Part shown: one piece after another, positions 1 to 10,191 of the stretch | Layout of the letters: each line of letters starts with the position of its first letter | How positions within the stretch are numbered: the stretch's first letter is position 1 | Assembly (NCBI GenBank): GCA_029532625.1 | Contig: JARFXM010000006.1 | Coordinates: 3,348,001 to 3,412,000 of the forward strand | Direction: 5' to 3' | Length of the DNA: 64,000 bases | From: Lomentospora prolificans | Taxonomy: Eukaryota; Ascomycota; Sordariomycetes; Microascales; Microascaceae | Translations under genes and position numbers: made by a program | The notes under the pieces: model-generated | The model's database searches: none | The model's input: the letters and a program-made list of their open reading frames with translations, nothing else | Told to the model about the DNA's origin: nothing

Positions 1-594
1 AATGTCGCGCGCCGCTCTTATGATTTTACGCTTGATAAGCCTCAGGGATCGGCCGGGGACAACAATGGCACTGTTTATGGCGGGCAACTGGCCTTTGTGC
101 GATTCCTTGAACAACAGCTGATCCCTCATATCACCGCGCGCTTTCCCGCCCACATCAACCGTCGTACCCTGGTCGGCCATTCGCTTGGTGGCTATTTCGC
201 CCTTGAAGTCTTGGCGCGGAACCCGAGATTATTCGACAGATATATCATTTTCAGTCCGTCTATTTGGTGGGACAAGCCAGGGCTACGCGCAAGGCTTCTA
301 CAAAGCCCTCCTTCTGATACAGCTCTCCGCGTCTACCTTACTGTCGGACGATGTGAAGAGGAGGTAACACCCTCGCTGCCCGACCAGGAAGGAAACCAAA
401 CGCATCACACGCGACGATCAGACCGTCGGATGGTCAGCAATGTTCAGGAGATAGCCGCCGATCTCAAGAATATTCTTGGGCGAAGTGACGTTAAGTACAA
501 GATTGGGGAGGAAGAGAATCATGCGACGATTGTGCCAACTTTACTTTGTCGCGGGTTGAGGTTCGCGTATACAGCCGAAACGACGGACCTTTAA
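1..594 (+). CDS. IroE/Fes-like esterase (alpha/beta hydrolase), 5' end outside window
   Basis: The frame is open from base 1, so the start lies upstream; 197 residues are visible. The fragment carries an RxxDFT-type segment near residues 5-10, a YGGG-like turn followed by a conserved RFLEQQLIP helix, and the nucleophile elbow GHSLGG with Ser at fragment residue 61. An ENHATIVP segment near the C-terminus supplies the probable catalytic His. This order is that of the putative esterase family PF00756, which includes fungal and bacterial siderophore esterases (SidJ/IroE/Fes) that hydrolyse cyclic or acylated ferric siderophores; other acyl esters are possible. No siderophore synthesis or transport gene is visible nearby, so the iron role is inferred from family resemblance only. 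An internal GTG at 97 is not a start. The protein ends with a TAA at 592-594. Confidence 0.72.
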   Translation, partial: NVARRSYDFTLDKPQGSAGDNNGTVYGGQLAFVRFLEQQLIPHITARFPAHINRRTLVGHSLGGYFALEVLARNPRLFDRYIIFSPSIWWDKPGLRARLLQSPPSDTALRVYLTVGRCEEEVTPSLPDQEGNQTHHTRRSDRRMVSNVQEIAADLKNILGRSDVKYKIGEEENHATIVPTLLCRGLRFAYTAETTDL

Positions 595-1647
595 TGTGTA
601 GACCCTTGTCTTATAGCACTATTTCCTGGAATAAACTATGGACTATTACCCGCAGTCGTTTGACCCTTCAGACCGGCTGTGGCAAGATTGTTAGGCGGGC
701 AAGGCCATTGGGGAGAAGGGCCGCTTGATAGATATTCCACGAAACACTAGGATTTAGCCTCACGAGCCAATCACGTGCTCGATGGAGACAATTTAAGTAA
801 AGCTCGATGGTATTTGACGTGGCCAACCCATCTACAGCTTAGGCAAGAGCAGAGGTAGCTCAAGGAGACGGATTATTGAGTAGTTGCAGCTGGGTAAATC
901 CATTTGTGTAAACTAGCCATCCATTGCTTTGTTCATCCATGTCATCGACGTCAATCGTACTGAGAATTTGATTTCAAGAGTAAGCCGACCCTCTCTACGA
1001 GCTCATCGGCTTATACAAGTCTCTCTTTATTAATAGGAGGTCACCTTTGAACAGGTTATAGCAGATAGAAGGGAGCAAGGAGTCACATGATACTGGATCT
1101 TAACAGTAAAACGTAGGCGCCGCAATGGGCCAGGGCAGCGCGGAGGACTAGGAGGCCCGAGTTTTCATACCACACCAGGGTCACTTGTCAGACAACCTCC
1201 TGCGGAAATCTGGATCTTGCTTTGGCCCACCGAGGTCTTAATCCTCACTCTTCAAAGCAGGAGCCAAGCACTCCGAGCGAGACGCCTTTCGGAGCCCAGA
1301 ACAGAGACATAGCACGCACTTGGACTGGGTTTTGTCCACGTCGAGCAAGTGAAAGGTCAACCAAGGTTCTTCTTGTCATCATCTGAGGGTATCATGGACG
1401 AATAGCGTTTCTGTTCTGCAACTTCATCCTTTATTTCGAAGAAAAAACAGACAACGCCGCCACACTGCTCAGAGTGAAGGGCAAAACGTGCAGGAAAAAT
1501 CCAGCAAGCTGATCCACACCAACGGGCAAAGGGTCATCTTTCAACAGCCGCGCGACGGCAAAACAAAGACCTGTGGTGGCTCCGACTCCAGCAATATAAT
1601 TCATCACGAGGACAGTCCTTAATTTCTAAGTGTTCCTCGGATTAGCG
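595..1647. other. Intergenic stretch, no gene recognised
   Basis: I see no conserved coding frame, RNA gene or repeat here. It contains the 3' flank of the esterase and the 3' flank of the minus-strand membrane-protein gene. Confidence 0.5.
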
Positions 1648-2433
1648 TCATTTTACCGGGTGTATAGCTCGAAATAAAAGACGACCTACTTTTTTATACC
1701 ATTCGTCTGCTTTCATACGCGCTAGATGTGCGATCGGGTATACAACAACGATCGAGATCCATGTCGCGGCAGCATAGACCATGCCCAAGATGTTCCTAAG
1801 ATACCGGTTATCCTCCTTAATGGAGTCGACTTCGTCATAGGGTAGAGACGAGGACCACAGCATCGCCGGCAGAAAGTGCGCAAACGCAAGACAGGAAAGC
1901 AAGGTGGTGGTGCACCACGCTCCGTAACGAAGATATTGATCGTGGGGTGGGGCGTCGTAAGCCGTGGAGCAGCGCTTGAGGGAAATCGCGAGTTCGGCTA
2001 TCGCAGTGACGACAGTACTGATGGTGACCTCGAGGACGAAGGTTGAAACAAGCTCCATTCGGTAGTCGGTTGCGAAGTTATCGTACCGGCCGCCGAAGGT
2101 CACGGCAAGGCTAGTCCCGCACGCTGCGGTGAGAATGATTAGTGTTCTAAATGTGCATTAGCAAGCGGCAGGGAAATTCCTGGCCAAGATGGCTCCGAGG
2201 AAGGACTGAAAGTACAGGATCCATATTACAATGAGCGCCTTGATCATTGTCTTTGTTTGTTTCAGCTGTCGATTTTTCGGCGGGCCCTTGAATAGAGACG
2301 ACTTTAACAACGAGAACAGAATGACGATCGTGAAGAGCAGCAAAATTCCCTTTCCTAGGGCCGGACCTCCGCCATGACTAGACCTGCTGGAGCGAGCCCG
2401 CCGAAACAAGTCATGACTACCTTTGAGGATCAT
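1648..2433 (-). pseudogene. Polytopic membrane protein interrupted by one in-frame TAA
   Basis: An ATG at 2433 opens a frame that runs to a TAA at 2158-2160 and then continues, in the same frame and without a shift, to a TGA at 1648-1650. Read across the stop it encodes about 260 residues with some six hydrophobic segments: GILLLFTIVILFSLL, ALIVIWILYFQSFLGAIL, TLIILTAACG, STFVLEVTISTVVTAIAEL, a CTTTLLSCLAFAHFLPAML segment and ILGMVYAAATWISIVVV. The N-terminal part is Arg/Ser rich. I do not recognise the family; its topology resembles small fungal integral membrane proteins of unknown function. The stop sits inside what would be the loop or start of the third segment. I found no convincing GT-AG pair that would remove it, so a nonsense mutation is the simplest reading; an undetected intron or readthrough are alternatives. 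A CAA to TAA change would give exactly this codon. Confidence 0.5.
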
Positions 2434-4653
2434 GTATTCAGTGTTCCGTCATGTGTTGCGAGTTGCTAGTGCTGAAATGTGGAATTCATAATACCATCGG
2501 CGACGATTGGGATCTATTGACTCCTCCGACCAAAAGTCGAATGGCAAAATAATCGTCTAAAATGAAAGCTAGCTCAGCCTGGATCGGATGAACATCACCC
2601 CGAATATTATGTGCAAAGTTCCAGGGGGCTCAGCCTCAATACAGCTGTGTTCCGACTTGTGCTGTTGGCTCTACGGATAATAAATCCATTTTGGTCCCCA
2701 ACCCGCCTCAGCTCATGCAAAGCCTTCCAAGCCAAATGTAACGCAAAACCACGAGGTTCCCTAATCCATGGAGATAACCATCCATCAAGTGTGGCTAATA
2801 TCGCCGCCATCCCGTCCGAGAGTTCCAGACAAAGCGACAAGTAACGCGCACAGCCATACGCAAGCCTTAGGCCTCCCGAGGGCCAGGAAACCAAACTCTC
2901 ACCTCAGTCGTTGAACCCGACGGATTATTCTCTTGGGGAATGGTGTTGCTCTTTCCAGGCACGACTTCCCAAACTCCAAGGTTGAAGAGATTATAGAGAA
3001 CAATATTTCTTGTCGTCCTTTATATCTACAATGTGATTTTGACGGCTAAACTTGTCGATGCGGCTCTGCGTTTCGTCATCATAGAAACTGATAAGATCAG
3101 CGATGCGAAGGAGAATGTCCTCCGAGTCAATGTTTCGGAGTCCCCAGGCCTCCTTGCAGTTTATCGAGTCCTCACGAAATCTTCAAAAGTTGGATCTTCT
3201 GGGAATACTCCAACTGTAGATTCAAACGGTGCTGGGGCTTCTATCTTAGGCTAGAAATAGGGCAACGCGCTCTGATATGGCCGAGGAAAATATTCTACGC
3301 GTTGTAGGGTTGATATCGATACATCACGGCATGTTCAGTGGCAGTACCGTAGAACCAACTTGGTCTTTGGGACTCGATGAGCAGTCTTCGGGCGGCATAG
3401 AGGCTTATCTGGTTGCTGGATGCGTCAAACTCATTGTCCATGGGCTTTTCATTGTCGCTACATCCACCGTTAGTGATCAAAGTACGTGGAATACAATGGC
3501 GTAGCTATCGTGGCGATTGCTGTTACGTACTGGTCTGCAAGCAATACCCAGACGTGCTCAATATCGGAAAGAGGGTTCTTTAGCTCAAGATTGTAGACAC
3601 ATACCCAAACATCGGCTCTCCTTGTGGATGTTCCATTGCTCTACCATGGCTTCCTCTAGTGGTGAAATCATCTCTACAATCTGCACACTTCCCCCCTCCT
3701 CTTCCGTCTTTCTAATTTTGATGACGATCTGAGGGTTGTTCATATCTCGGGATCCCCCCCCGCGCCCTGAATTTGTGACCAGCTCGCGCCTTAGGCTCGA
3801 GCACCTACAGGAATGCCAATAGTAGACTCGACATGGTAAATCCCAACAGGGAAATAAGCTACCATCTTCTGGGCTGCAGGAACAAAGTGTTTATTCGCTC
3901 CACCTGGTCTCCATTCCCAGTATTGTCAATGGCATGTTCCGTTGCGAACGAGAAACGAGCCGGCAGCTAGACCTTGTTGTACAAACATCTTCCCATCTGT
4001 CAAGTGGCGTAATACTACCGACGCGTTCGACTCATAGTACGGCACCGGTCACTATTTGTAAAGGATTGCAATTACTCATTCGCTGTGCCTAGAGCCGACA
4101 GATTTCTCTTTCCCAAGTTGTGCTTATTCTCTGGGGCAGGGACGAAGCGCTCCCATCTGTTGTCCTGCTCTAATTTAACTTCGCGAGACCATCTGGCCTT
4201 CGCTTATAGTTCTGTCAAGTACCACCGGTCATATAAGGTTGCGCGGAGGACTTGGGGGAATCGAATCTGCCGCCGGCACATACCACTGTTGAGCCTGGCC
4301 TAATGCTAGTGGTTCCCTCGCCTGAAGCCCTAGGACCTGCAGGTAGTCAGGAACCAGCTGATGACACAAACACGGGCGGCTTAATTGTGAAAGTGAGCGA
4401 CCTGCTCTAAAATAGCCGCTCAACCACTAACGATCGAGAGGCCCTCTACCTATGCAGTAGCGTAGCTTACATTACTTTATATTGCCCGGAGGGTTGATGT
4501 ACGAGAACAATTGCATACGGAGTGACACTAATGCCATCAGAACTGAGCCTCACAGGACTCGTAAGAGTGCGGAATCCGACAGATGAATTGCCACGCTAAG
4601 CGGGCGGGTGCAGCCTTTCTAGCGAATACGGAGTAAATGTCCACTTGGCTGGT
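2434..4653. other. Gene-poor stretch with short degraded coding-like pieces
   Basis: No intact gene is visible. On the minus strand two short frames look protein-like: 3295-3480 (with an ARRLLIESQRPSWFYG segment) and about 3010-3250 (with WGLRNIDSEDILLRIADLIS), the latter broken by a frame change near 3200. They could be remains of one gene or of a transposon integrase, but neither assignment is secure. C-tracts near 3690-3765 are simple sequence. Confidence 0.3.
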
Positions 4654-5100
4654 TCACGATGCAAATAGAATGGTATAGCCCTCGGAGAAATTAGTCAATG
4701 AAAACCTACTCGCCATTAAGCAAGGGAAAATGAGAAGAGCAGAGAGCAAGGATCGATGGCGTTGACTCTTGAACGGGAAAGCATCAATATTACTACTCCT
4801 GTAGCCGACCTGTACAGGATGACCGTTTGAGCTAAAGCAAGGAGTCCCGTAAGCCGAGGTGCTGTGCTGGTCTTTTCCAAACACGTAATCGGCGAGGTCG
4901 ATACGCGGGTTCTTTTGGACGACTTTGCCGACACGATCGACGGTGCGGTAGATGCGACGGCTGGAGTAGATTGAGGGCTCGCTCCTTGGCTGCGGTCCCG
5001 CGGGTGGCAAAATGGCAGTGTGGACTACCAAGGATAGGGAAGAATACCAGTCTGACGAGTTTATTGACGCTGAGGCCATAACGGAGGGAATTCCTATCAA
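4654..5100 (-). CDS. Possible small hypothetical protein (low confidence)
   Basis: A 148-codon minus-strand frame contains a segment RTVDRVGKVVQKNPRIDLAD followed by YVFGKDQHSTSAYGTPCF that looks like a folded-protein sequence, with polar and hydrophobic residues well mixed. The first codon is TTG, so the true start is either an internal ATG (MASASINSSDW, about 21 bases further in) or an upstream exon; an overlapping frame up to 5173 begins with a hydrophobic LMLLLCIL stretch that could be a signal peptide joined by an intron. The last 30 residues are hydrophobic and may be intron-derived. I do not recognise a family and cannot decide the gene model. Confidence 0.25.
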   Translation of the reverse strand: MIGIPSVMASASINSSDWYSSLSLVVHTAILPPAGPQPRSEPSIYSSRRIYRTVDRVGKVVQKNPRIDLADYVFGKDQHSTSAYGTPCFSSNGHPVQVGYRSSNIDAFPFKSQRHRSLLSALLIFPCLMASRFSLTNFSEGYTILFAS

Positions 5101-5173
5101 GATTGTTCGTTATTCGGCTAAGGATGCAGAGTAAAAGCATTAAGCCTTGATCGAATCTGCTCCTCCTCCACAA

Positions 5174-5618
5174 GCTACCAGGATCGAACCAACGGATGGG
5201 ACTTACCGAAGCTACTTGTGTTTCGATCGATTTGTGGATCGAGCGCCTTCATTTTTGGTACTCTTACCACTTCGTGTGGAAGAAGTTTATGGAGTGCGTA
5301 ACGTCTGACAAACAGTACTGGTCAAACAGGAGGTGCAGCAGTAGCAGCTAATAGCTGAGGCTACACTGTAGATTCAAGAGACTGGGACTCGGGGAATGCT
5401 GTATACATGCAGACACAACAGTTTGTGTGGCGCTCTCCTCGTATTTATACGTGATTCATGAGGAGCCATGGGCCAAACGCGTTTAGTATCTGGTCTCGCA
5501 TATCTATATTGACCAGTGTCGATCAAGAAATTTCAGTTTACTTTCTATCATCTGTTCGTTTGATATATCCCTTCTATAACATGATCGCCCATTTCCCGCG
5601 TCCAACCGACTACTCTTC
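5174..5618. other. Intergenic stretch, no gene recognised
   Basis: Lies between a doubtful small gene and the 3' end of the RTA1-like gene. No conserved frame or RNA gene seen. Confidence 0.5.
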
Positions 5619-6768
5619 TTATTTTCTGGTCTCCTTCTTCTCGTTGAGCGTTTCTAAGGGGCGGCTTTCACAGGGTTCATTCTGTGACTGCTCATTCGAA
5701 GACTGTTCCGCGGAGCTCCCCTCCTTTTCTACCGCCCTCCTCCTGTTGAACACTGGTCCTGGATGACCAGCATTGAGTAGAAGTACAGCAATGCACATCA
5801 TCCTAGAATCAAAGGTTAGCGGTTCAATCTCGGCGCTCAATCTTTGGATGATACATCGCCACGTACACAGACTCAAAGGCAATGAAGAGACCCTCGTCTC
5901 TAAACAGTTCGCTAAAATACCCCTGGCCCAACTCGACGATTCGGTAAACGCATCGAATAAGAATGAAGAATGTGGATGCGAACATGAAGCCCAAGAAAAT
6001 CATTAGGGCCTTGTCAAGGCGATGGCGGGAAGAAGAGCGGCGCGCGCGGATAACGTAGTCAGCGAAGGCGACACAAAAGGCGATCAAGGTGACAACCTGG
6101 AAAATGAGGCCGGCGAGAGAGATGTGTTCGCCAATCTCGATCTCATGTTCGTTGGCGCCGGTGCAGGAAAGAGCACCGCCTGTGGCTTGGAGAATGAGGG
6201 ACACGATATCGCAGGGGATGAAGATCCAGTAAAAGAGAGCGGGCTTGAAACGCGAGACGGAGGCGTCGACGTAGTTGGCCCTGAACCGACAATGTTAGTG
6301 GTCGGCAAAGTTGAGGATGCGACTTGGCCTTCGACATACACCTGAGATAGCAGCACGTAGATGGCAGAGCAGAAGAAGACTGGCGCGATGGTAATGCAAA
6401 CTTGATTGGAGGTTGTCTTCGTTAGTCCCTGGCGCAAAACATCGCAGGCCGGCTGGCACCGCCAACGTACTGATTTGAATCAAGAATCCTTCAAAGCTAA
6501 ACGGGTTGCTGTGGATGATCAATCGTCCGATGTATCCCACAATCTCGAGGATGCACCCGCTGATCATGCTTGCCATGAACCCCCATGCCTTCGTCCGTAC
6601 TCCTTGGTAGGTATGTACAATCATGGAGAGAGCAAAGACCACAAGGAAGACAATCGTCGACGGCGTGTTGGGCTGGTACCTCAGGAGGCTGGCTTCGATG
6701 GGGCAGATGTCTAGGGTGCAATTGGCCGCCGGGCCAAAGGCGATGAGCCCATCTGGTAGCATATCCAT
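5619..6768 (-). CDS. RTA1-like lipid-translocating membrane protein, 318 aa
   Basis: Four exons on the minus strand: 6768-6471, 6400-6340, 6280-5867 and 5802-5619; introns have GTACGT, GTATGT and GTACGT donors and CTAAC-like branch sites, and the lengths add up to 319 codons. The protein has the seven-helix RTA1/RTM1 pattern: SIVFLVVFALSMIVHT near the N-terminus, the conserved GYIGRLI segment, QIICITIAPVFFCSAIYVLL, then FYWIFIPCDIVSLILQATGG and two further helices, with the terminal AFESVMMCIAVLLLNAGHPG segment. The C-terminal tail is Ser/Glu/Asn rich and cytosolic in this family. RTA1-type proteins act in the plasma membrane in stress and drug or sphingoid-base tolerance, possibly as lipid translocators; the substrate here is unknown. 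Upstream 6769-7360 should hold the promoter. Confidence 0.9.
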
Positions 6769-7776
6769 TTTCGCGCGCTGTTATGGGCAAGAAAGTCTTT
6801 TTTCTTTGATGATCGCATTCGCTCGTCGTCAGTCTTTTGGGTTTGGGCGGATCGATAAAAAGTTGAGGCCTGGTCCGGAGAACCAGGTCTAGATTCGTGG
6901 GGACTCTTTTGGAAGGGATGGTGTGTCCGCTGGAAAGACGGGGAGGGTGCTTCAATTAAAGCATGTGCTACGAGAGAGGGGATCGGTCTCACATGGAGCC
7001 GAATAAGACCTTTGAATGGTACGACGTGCTTCTCTACAGAAAGGATCAATATTATCAAATATGAAAGGACGGTCGACGGCCGCTATCGGAACCCTCGGAT
7101 GCGGAAGGATCCAGCCTGGTCGAACTAGTGGCCAAGAATTTTGTTTCCAGTCCACATCCTCGTGCTTTTCCGGGTCCACATCTCGTTTCCAGTAGGCTGC
7201 CCGCTTTTCGCGCGCTCAGCCACAACATGGGTCTGGAGACCGGAACAGCGGACAAGACCTGACGACGGGCGAATATATTATCGCGGACTGACCTGACGGA
7301 CAGCGAGCGACAGGGGCAGGTGGGCATATGTATGGTCTCGAAAATCCCGTTGAAATCCACCCTCCGTCATCTCATTTCCGTCCCAATATGCTGTTGGATG
7401 TCGAGATTTAGCTCCTGGCACATTGACCGAGCAGGATACGGCCAGACAATGAAGCTATTGTGATGACGTCTCATCAGCCCTGTTCCCCCCTGAAGCCATG
7501 AAACACTAGGACGGAAAGGGCAGTGGCCAGCGTAATACAAATTTGGCCCGCCCGCCTGGAAACTTTTCCGCTCAGACACAGCAATCTGCTAAGTACAGCT
7601 GGCAAGGTAAAATAACAGGAGCTCCCCAGCTCGGTCCCATTTTCCCCCGACTCCTGTTCCGCTCCCTTCCTCCCGGCTCCGTCCCCGTCCCCATCCCCGT
7701 CCTCATTCATCCTCACCTCCACCCTCAGCTCGGCGACGGATGACGACGCTTTGCGGTATCGCGTATTGTCGACGCC
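6769..7776. other. Intergenic: RTA1 promoter side and nirK 3' flank
   Basis: No conserved reading frame. Contains the upstream region of the RTA1-like gene and, near 7690-7720, a short CCCCATCCCCGTCC-like C-rich repeat between the two minus-strand genes. Confidence 0.5.
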
Positions 7777-9123
7777 TCAAGGGTGCAGCTTGCACCCAGG
7801 ACAAGGCGCAGGTTCCTGGCGCCCTTGGTAGATATCTGGTCTTGGCTTGCCGGTAACATTCAGATAACCCACGGCACCCTTGTCCAGGCGAAAGATGGCG
7901 TGGTCAATGTACGAATACACGCCGGGAACCAACAACTTCGTATCGAGGATGGTCGCCCCACCGGGCGGAACACTAACCGTCTGTAGGAAGCGGCCTGGTG
8001 GACTTAGGACGTCTCCATCGCGGTAGACCTTGTAGAAATTCCCGCCCAGGATGTGGAAGGAACTCGTCAAATTCGGCCCCGCGTTTCCAAAGAAAATACG
8101 GATTGATTCGCCGGTCTTGGCCTTCAATGGCTTGTCCCTGGTAGCGGCTGACTCGCTTCCATTGAAGACGACGACATCGGGCTCCTCACGGAGGGCATTA
8201 GGATACGAGAACTCGACCTTTTGCGATGGGCGGCCATCGTCCCCCTTTTCCGGAGGCTCATGATAGAATTCGCTCTGCATGACGTAATATTCCCGATCTG
8301 CCGGCGGCAAATCGCCCTCGGCCGGCTGCACGTAGAGAAGGCCGTACATACCATTAGCAATGTGGACCGGCACCGGCGCCGCAGCACAGTGATAGACGAA
8401 GAGACCCGGCCATAGAAGCTTGAACCTTGCTGTTTTAGTTTCGTTTTCATCCGCTGCCGTCAGGGCTGCGCCTCCGCCCGGTCCCATAAAAGCGTGGCAG
8501 TCAATGTTGTGCGTGTTTCCGGTCTCGTCCTTGTTCGTGAGGTGCAGCTCTACCACATCCCCGACTCGTGCGCGAATAAAGGGCCCGGGAACCGAGTCAT
8601 TGAATGTCCATTGCTCGTACTTGTAAGCGCCAGTCAATTGCCTCAGCTTCACCGTCGTTTTCAACGCGACTTTCAAAAGGACGGGGTAGTCCCTCGTAAT
8701 CGGTGGAGGGACCTGGGGTGCTCGCGTGAGGACTGCTTCCTCTACTGGCATCCTATCTTCCTGGAGAGATATCTCGTTTGTGCCTTCGTATAAAGGTCGC
8801 TGAGATTCAGTCGTCAACGTTATTCTCTCGTCGACTGCATCATCGGATGAGTCGAGGCGGAAGAAGCCGCGATCAGTTCCATAGAGAAGCGCAGTGGTGG
8901 TGAGCGTTGTAGAGACAATGAGAATCCGTAGCTGGGAATTTGCCTTGGATAACCCAAAGCGCCTAATTTTCGTCAAGGATGCAAATGCCCGTCCGTAATG
9001 AACCCGGTAGGGGGGTCGTGACGAAAAAATACTCGACTTGCTGCCAGGGCTTGTAGACGATGGCCTGAACAGTCGACCGCGCCACAAGCGGCTGACGGCG
9101 TTATTGGAATGAATGCGTATCAT
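7777..9123 (-). CDS. nirK: Copper-containing nitrite reductase, mitochondrial type (NirK), 448 aa
   Basis: Reduces nitrite to nitric oxide, the key step of denitrification. Single exon. An upstream GTG frame exists, but the ATG at 9123 begins a typical mitochondrial presequence (Arg/Ser rich, MIRIHSNNAVSRLWRGRLFR), followed near residues 65-80 by a hydrophobic LRILIVSTTLTTTALL segment, giving a bipartite signal for the intermembrane space. Two cupredoxin domains follow. All expected ligands are present in order: type 1 copper His205, Cys246, His254, Met259; type 2 copper His210, His245, His408; catalytic Asp208 (in HNIDCH) and His357 (in SSFHILGG). In fungi NirK works with P450nor, which turns NO into N2O; no P450nor is seen in this window. 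The C-terminus has a CPGC pair. The gene is divergent from the antiporter at 10192, with about 1.07 kb between the starts. Confidence 0.95.
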   Translation of the reverse strand: MIRIHSNNAVSRLWRGRLFRPSSTSPGSKSSIFSSRPPYRVHYGRAFASLTKIRRFGLSKANSQLRILIVSTTLTTTALLYGTDRGFFRLDSSDDAVDERITLTTESQRPLYEGTNEISLQEDRMPVEEAVLTRAPQVPPPITRDYPVLLKVALKTTVKLRQLTGAYKYEQWTFNDSVPGPFIRARVGDVVELHLTNKDETGNTHNIDCHAFMGPGGGAALTAADENETKTARFKLLWPGLFVYHCAAAPVPVHIANGMYGLLYVQPAEGDLPPADREYYVMQSEFYHEPPEKGDDGRPSQKVEFSYPNALREEPDVVVFNGSESAATRDKPLKAKTGESIRIFFGNAGPNLTSSFHILGGNFYKVYRDGDVLSPPGRFLQTVSVPPGGATILDTKLLVPGVYSYIDHAIFRLDKGAVGYLNVTGKPRPDIYQGRQEPAPCPGCKLHP

Positions 9124-10191
9124 TGTTACAGGACTTCTGGGCCTTAGACTACGATCAAGTTCTACAAGTAGTAGGTAGGAAGACGTATCAAGTCCGGGGA
9201 TGGAAGAAAGATCGTATTCATGCCTTACCTCGGATAGCTCTGGTGTCACATCATACTCAAATGTAGAAAGTCATGATTCCACGACCGAAGAGTCCATCCT
9301 GTAACCTTAAATTGACTCCCGGCCAAGACATCCATGTTTGCCAGCGGGGGCCCAAGTCAATGGGATTTTAAACTTTGCGCGAGGTCAATCATTTTATTTT
9401 AAGAGATGAACCGCAGAGAGAACCACCCACAAAAGAGCCGCCTTCCCTTTCCCCTGGCAGACGGAGCTGCGCTTGGATCCGTCGTGATGGGTTTCCGGGC
9501 ACACTCCTCAACCTTGGCTGCCAACCAATTGGCGGTCCTCGTCGGCCGCCCAGACTTTGCCAAGAAAATCTTCCAAGGCTCTTTGCAGGCCTTTTTGAAT
9601 CCCTTCGGGATCACTGCGAATTAACTGTTCCAATTGTCTTATCAGCGAAACAAGAGATCTGCGACGTGCGCCAAACGTGAAACGAGGGCCATCTGCACTA
9701 AAAATATCCAGGATCTGCCGCACCAACTTCCACCTCCGAACGAGATCGATTCGGATCGCCAGCTCACCAATTAGGGCCGACCGCGGCGCCCTTCACTTGA
9801 TTCGTACCGGGCGCTGGCCGGTAATCTCGAGTTTTAGATAAAAAAAGAACATAAGAGGATAAATATTAAGCAGCGATAACACTCCCGACGGAGGAAATGG
9901 CAGATACACCAGGCCTCGCATGTCTTGCCACCAGCGTGCGTGATTTATCGCCAGCGTGCGGTATAAGCGGAACCGCTCCCATCATTTTTTTCTAGCATCT
10001 TTTATTCTAATCATTCTCTTCTCTTCTTCTTTTTAGCGGTTCTTCTTGCTGGTCAAGTAAACAACCCGAGTGGCTCTATTTCGCTGGAAAGAATCGACCC
10101 GGTGTCTATTACAGTCGACCCACGGAGCCCGTCATACCCGACCTGACGGAACAGCCGAGAGCGTCCCCTTGTTTGGTTCAACGCCGCCAAG
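9124..10191. promoter_or_regulatory. Divergent intergenic region between nirK and the Na+/H+ antiporter gene
   Basis: Holds both promoters. An 11-base motif, CCAGCGTGCG with a flanking base, is present twice about 20 bases apart near 9930-9960, and an A-rich tract lies at 9838-9850; either could be regulatory but no factor can be named. A minus-strand frame within it is listed separately. Confidence 0.4.
9508..9797 (-). CDS. Unassigned minus-strand frame, possible exon or gene remnant
   Basis: A TGA near 9796-9798 bounds the frame upstream, and it runs about 96 codons to a stop at 9508. It has no ATG at its start; the first in-frame codons follow an AG that could be an acceptor. The predicted peptide is helical and amphipathic, with LVRRWKLVRQILDIF, RRSLVSLIRQLEQLI and GLQRALEDFLGKVW. 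That composition is unusual for random sequence, so it may be the last exon of a small protein or a relic. No family recognised. Confidence 0.25.

Noticed and set aside
3295..3480. Possible copia integrase fragment on the minus strand
   Set aside because: Only a weak resemblance over about 30 residues; no DDE residues, reverse transcriptase or LTRs are visible around it.
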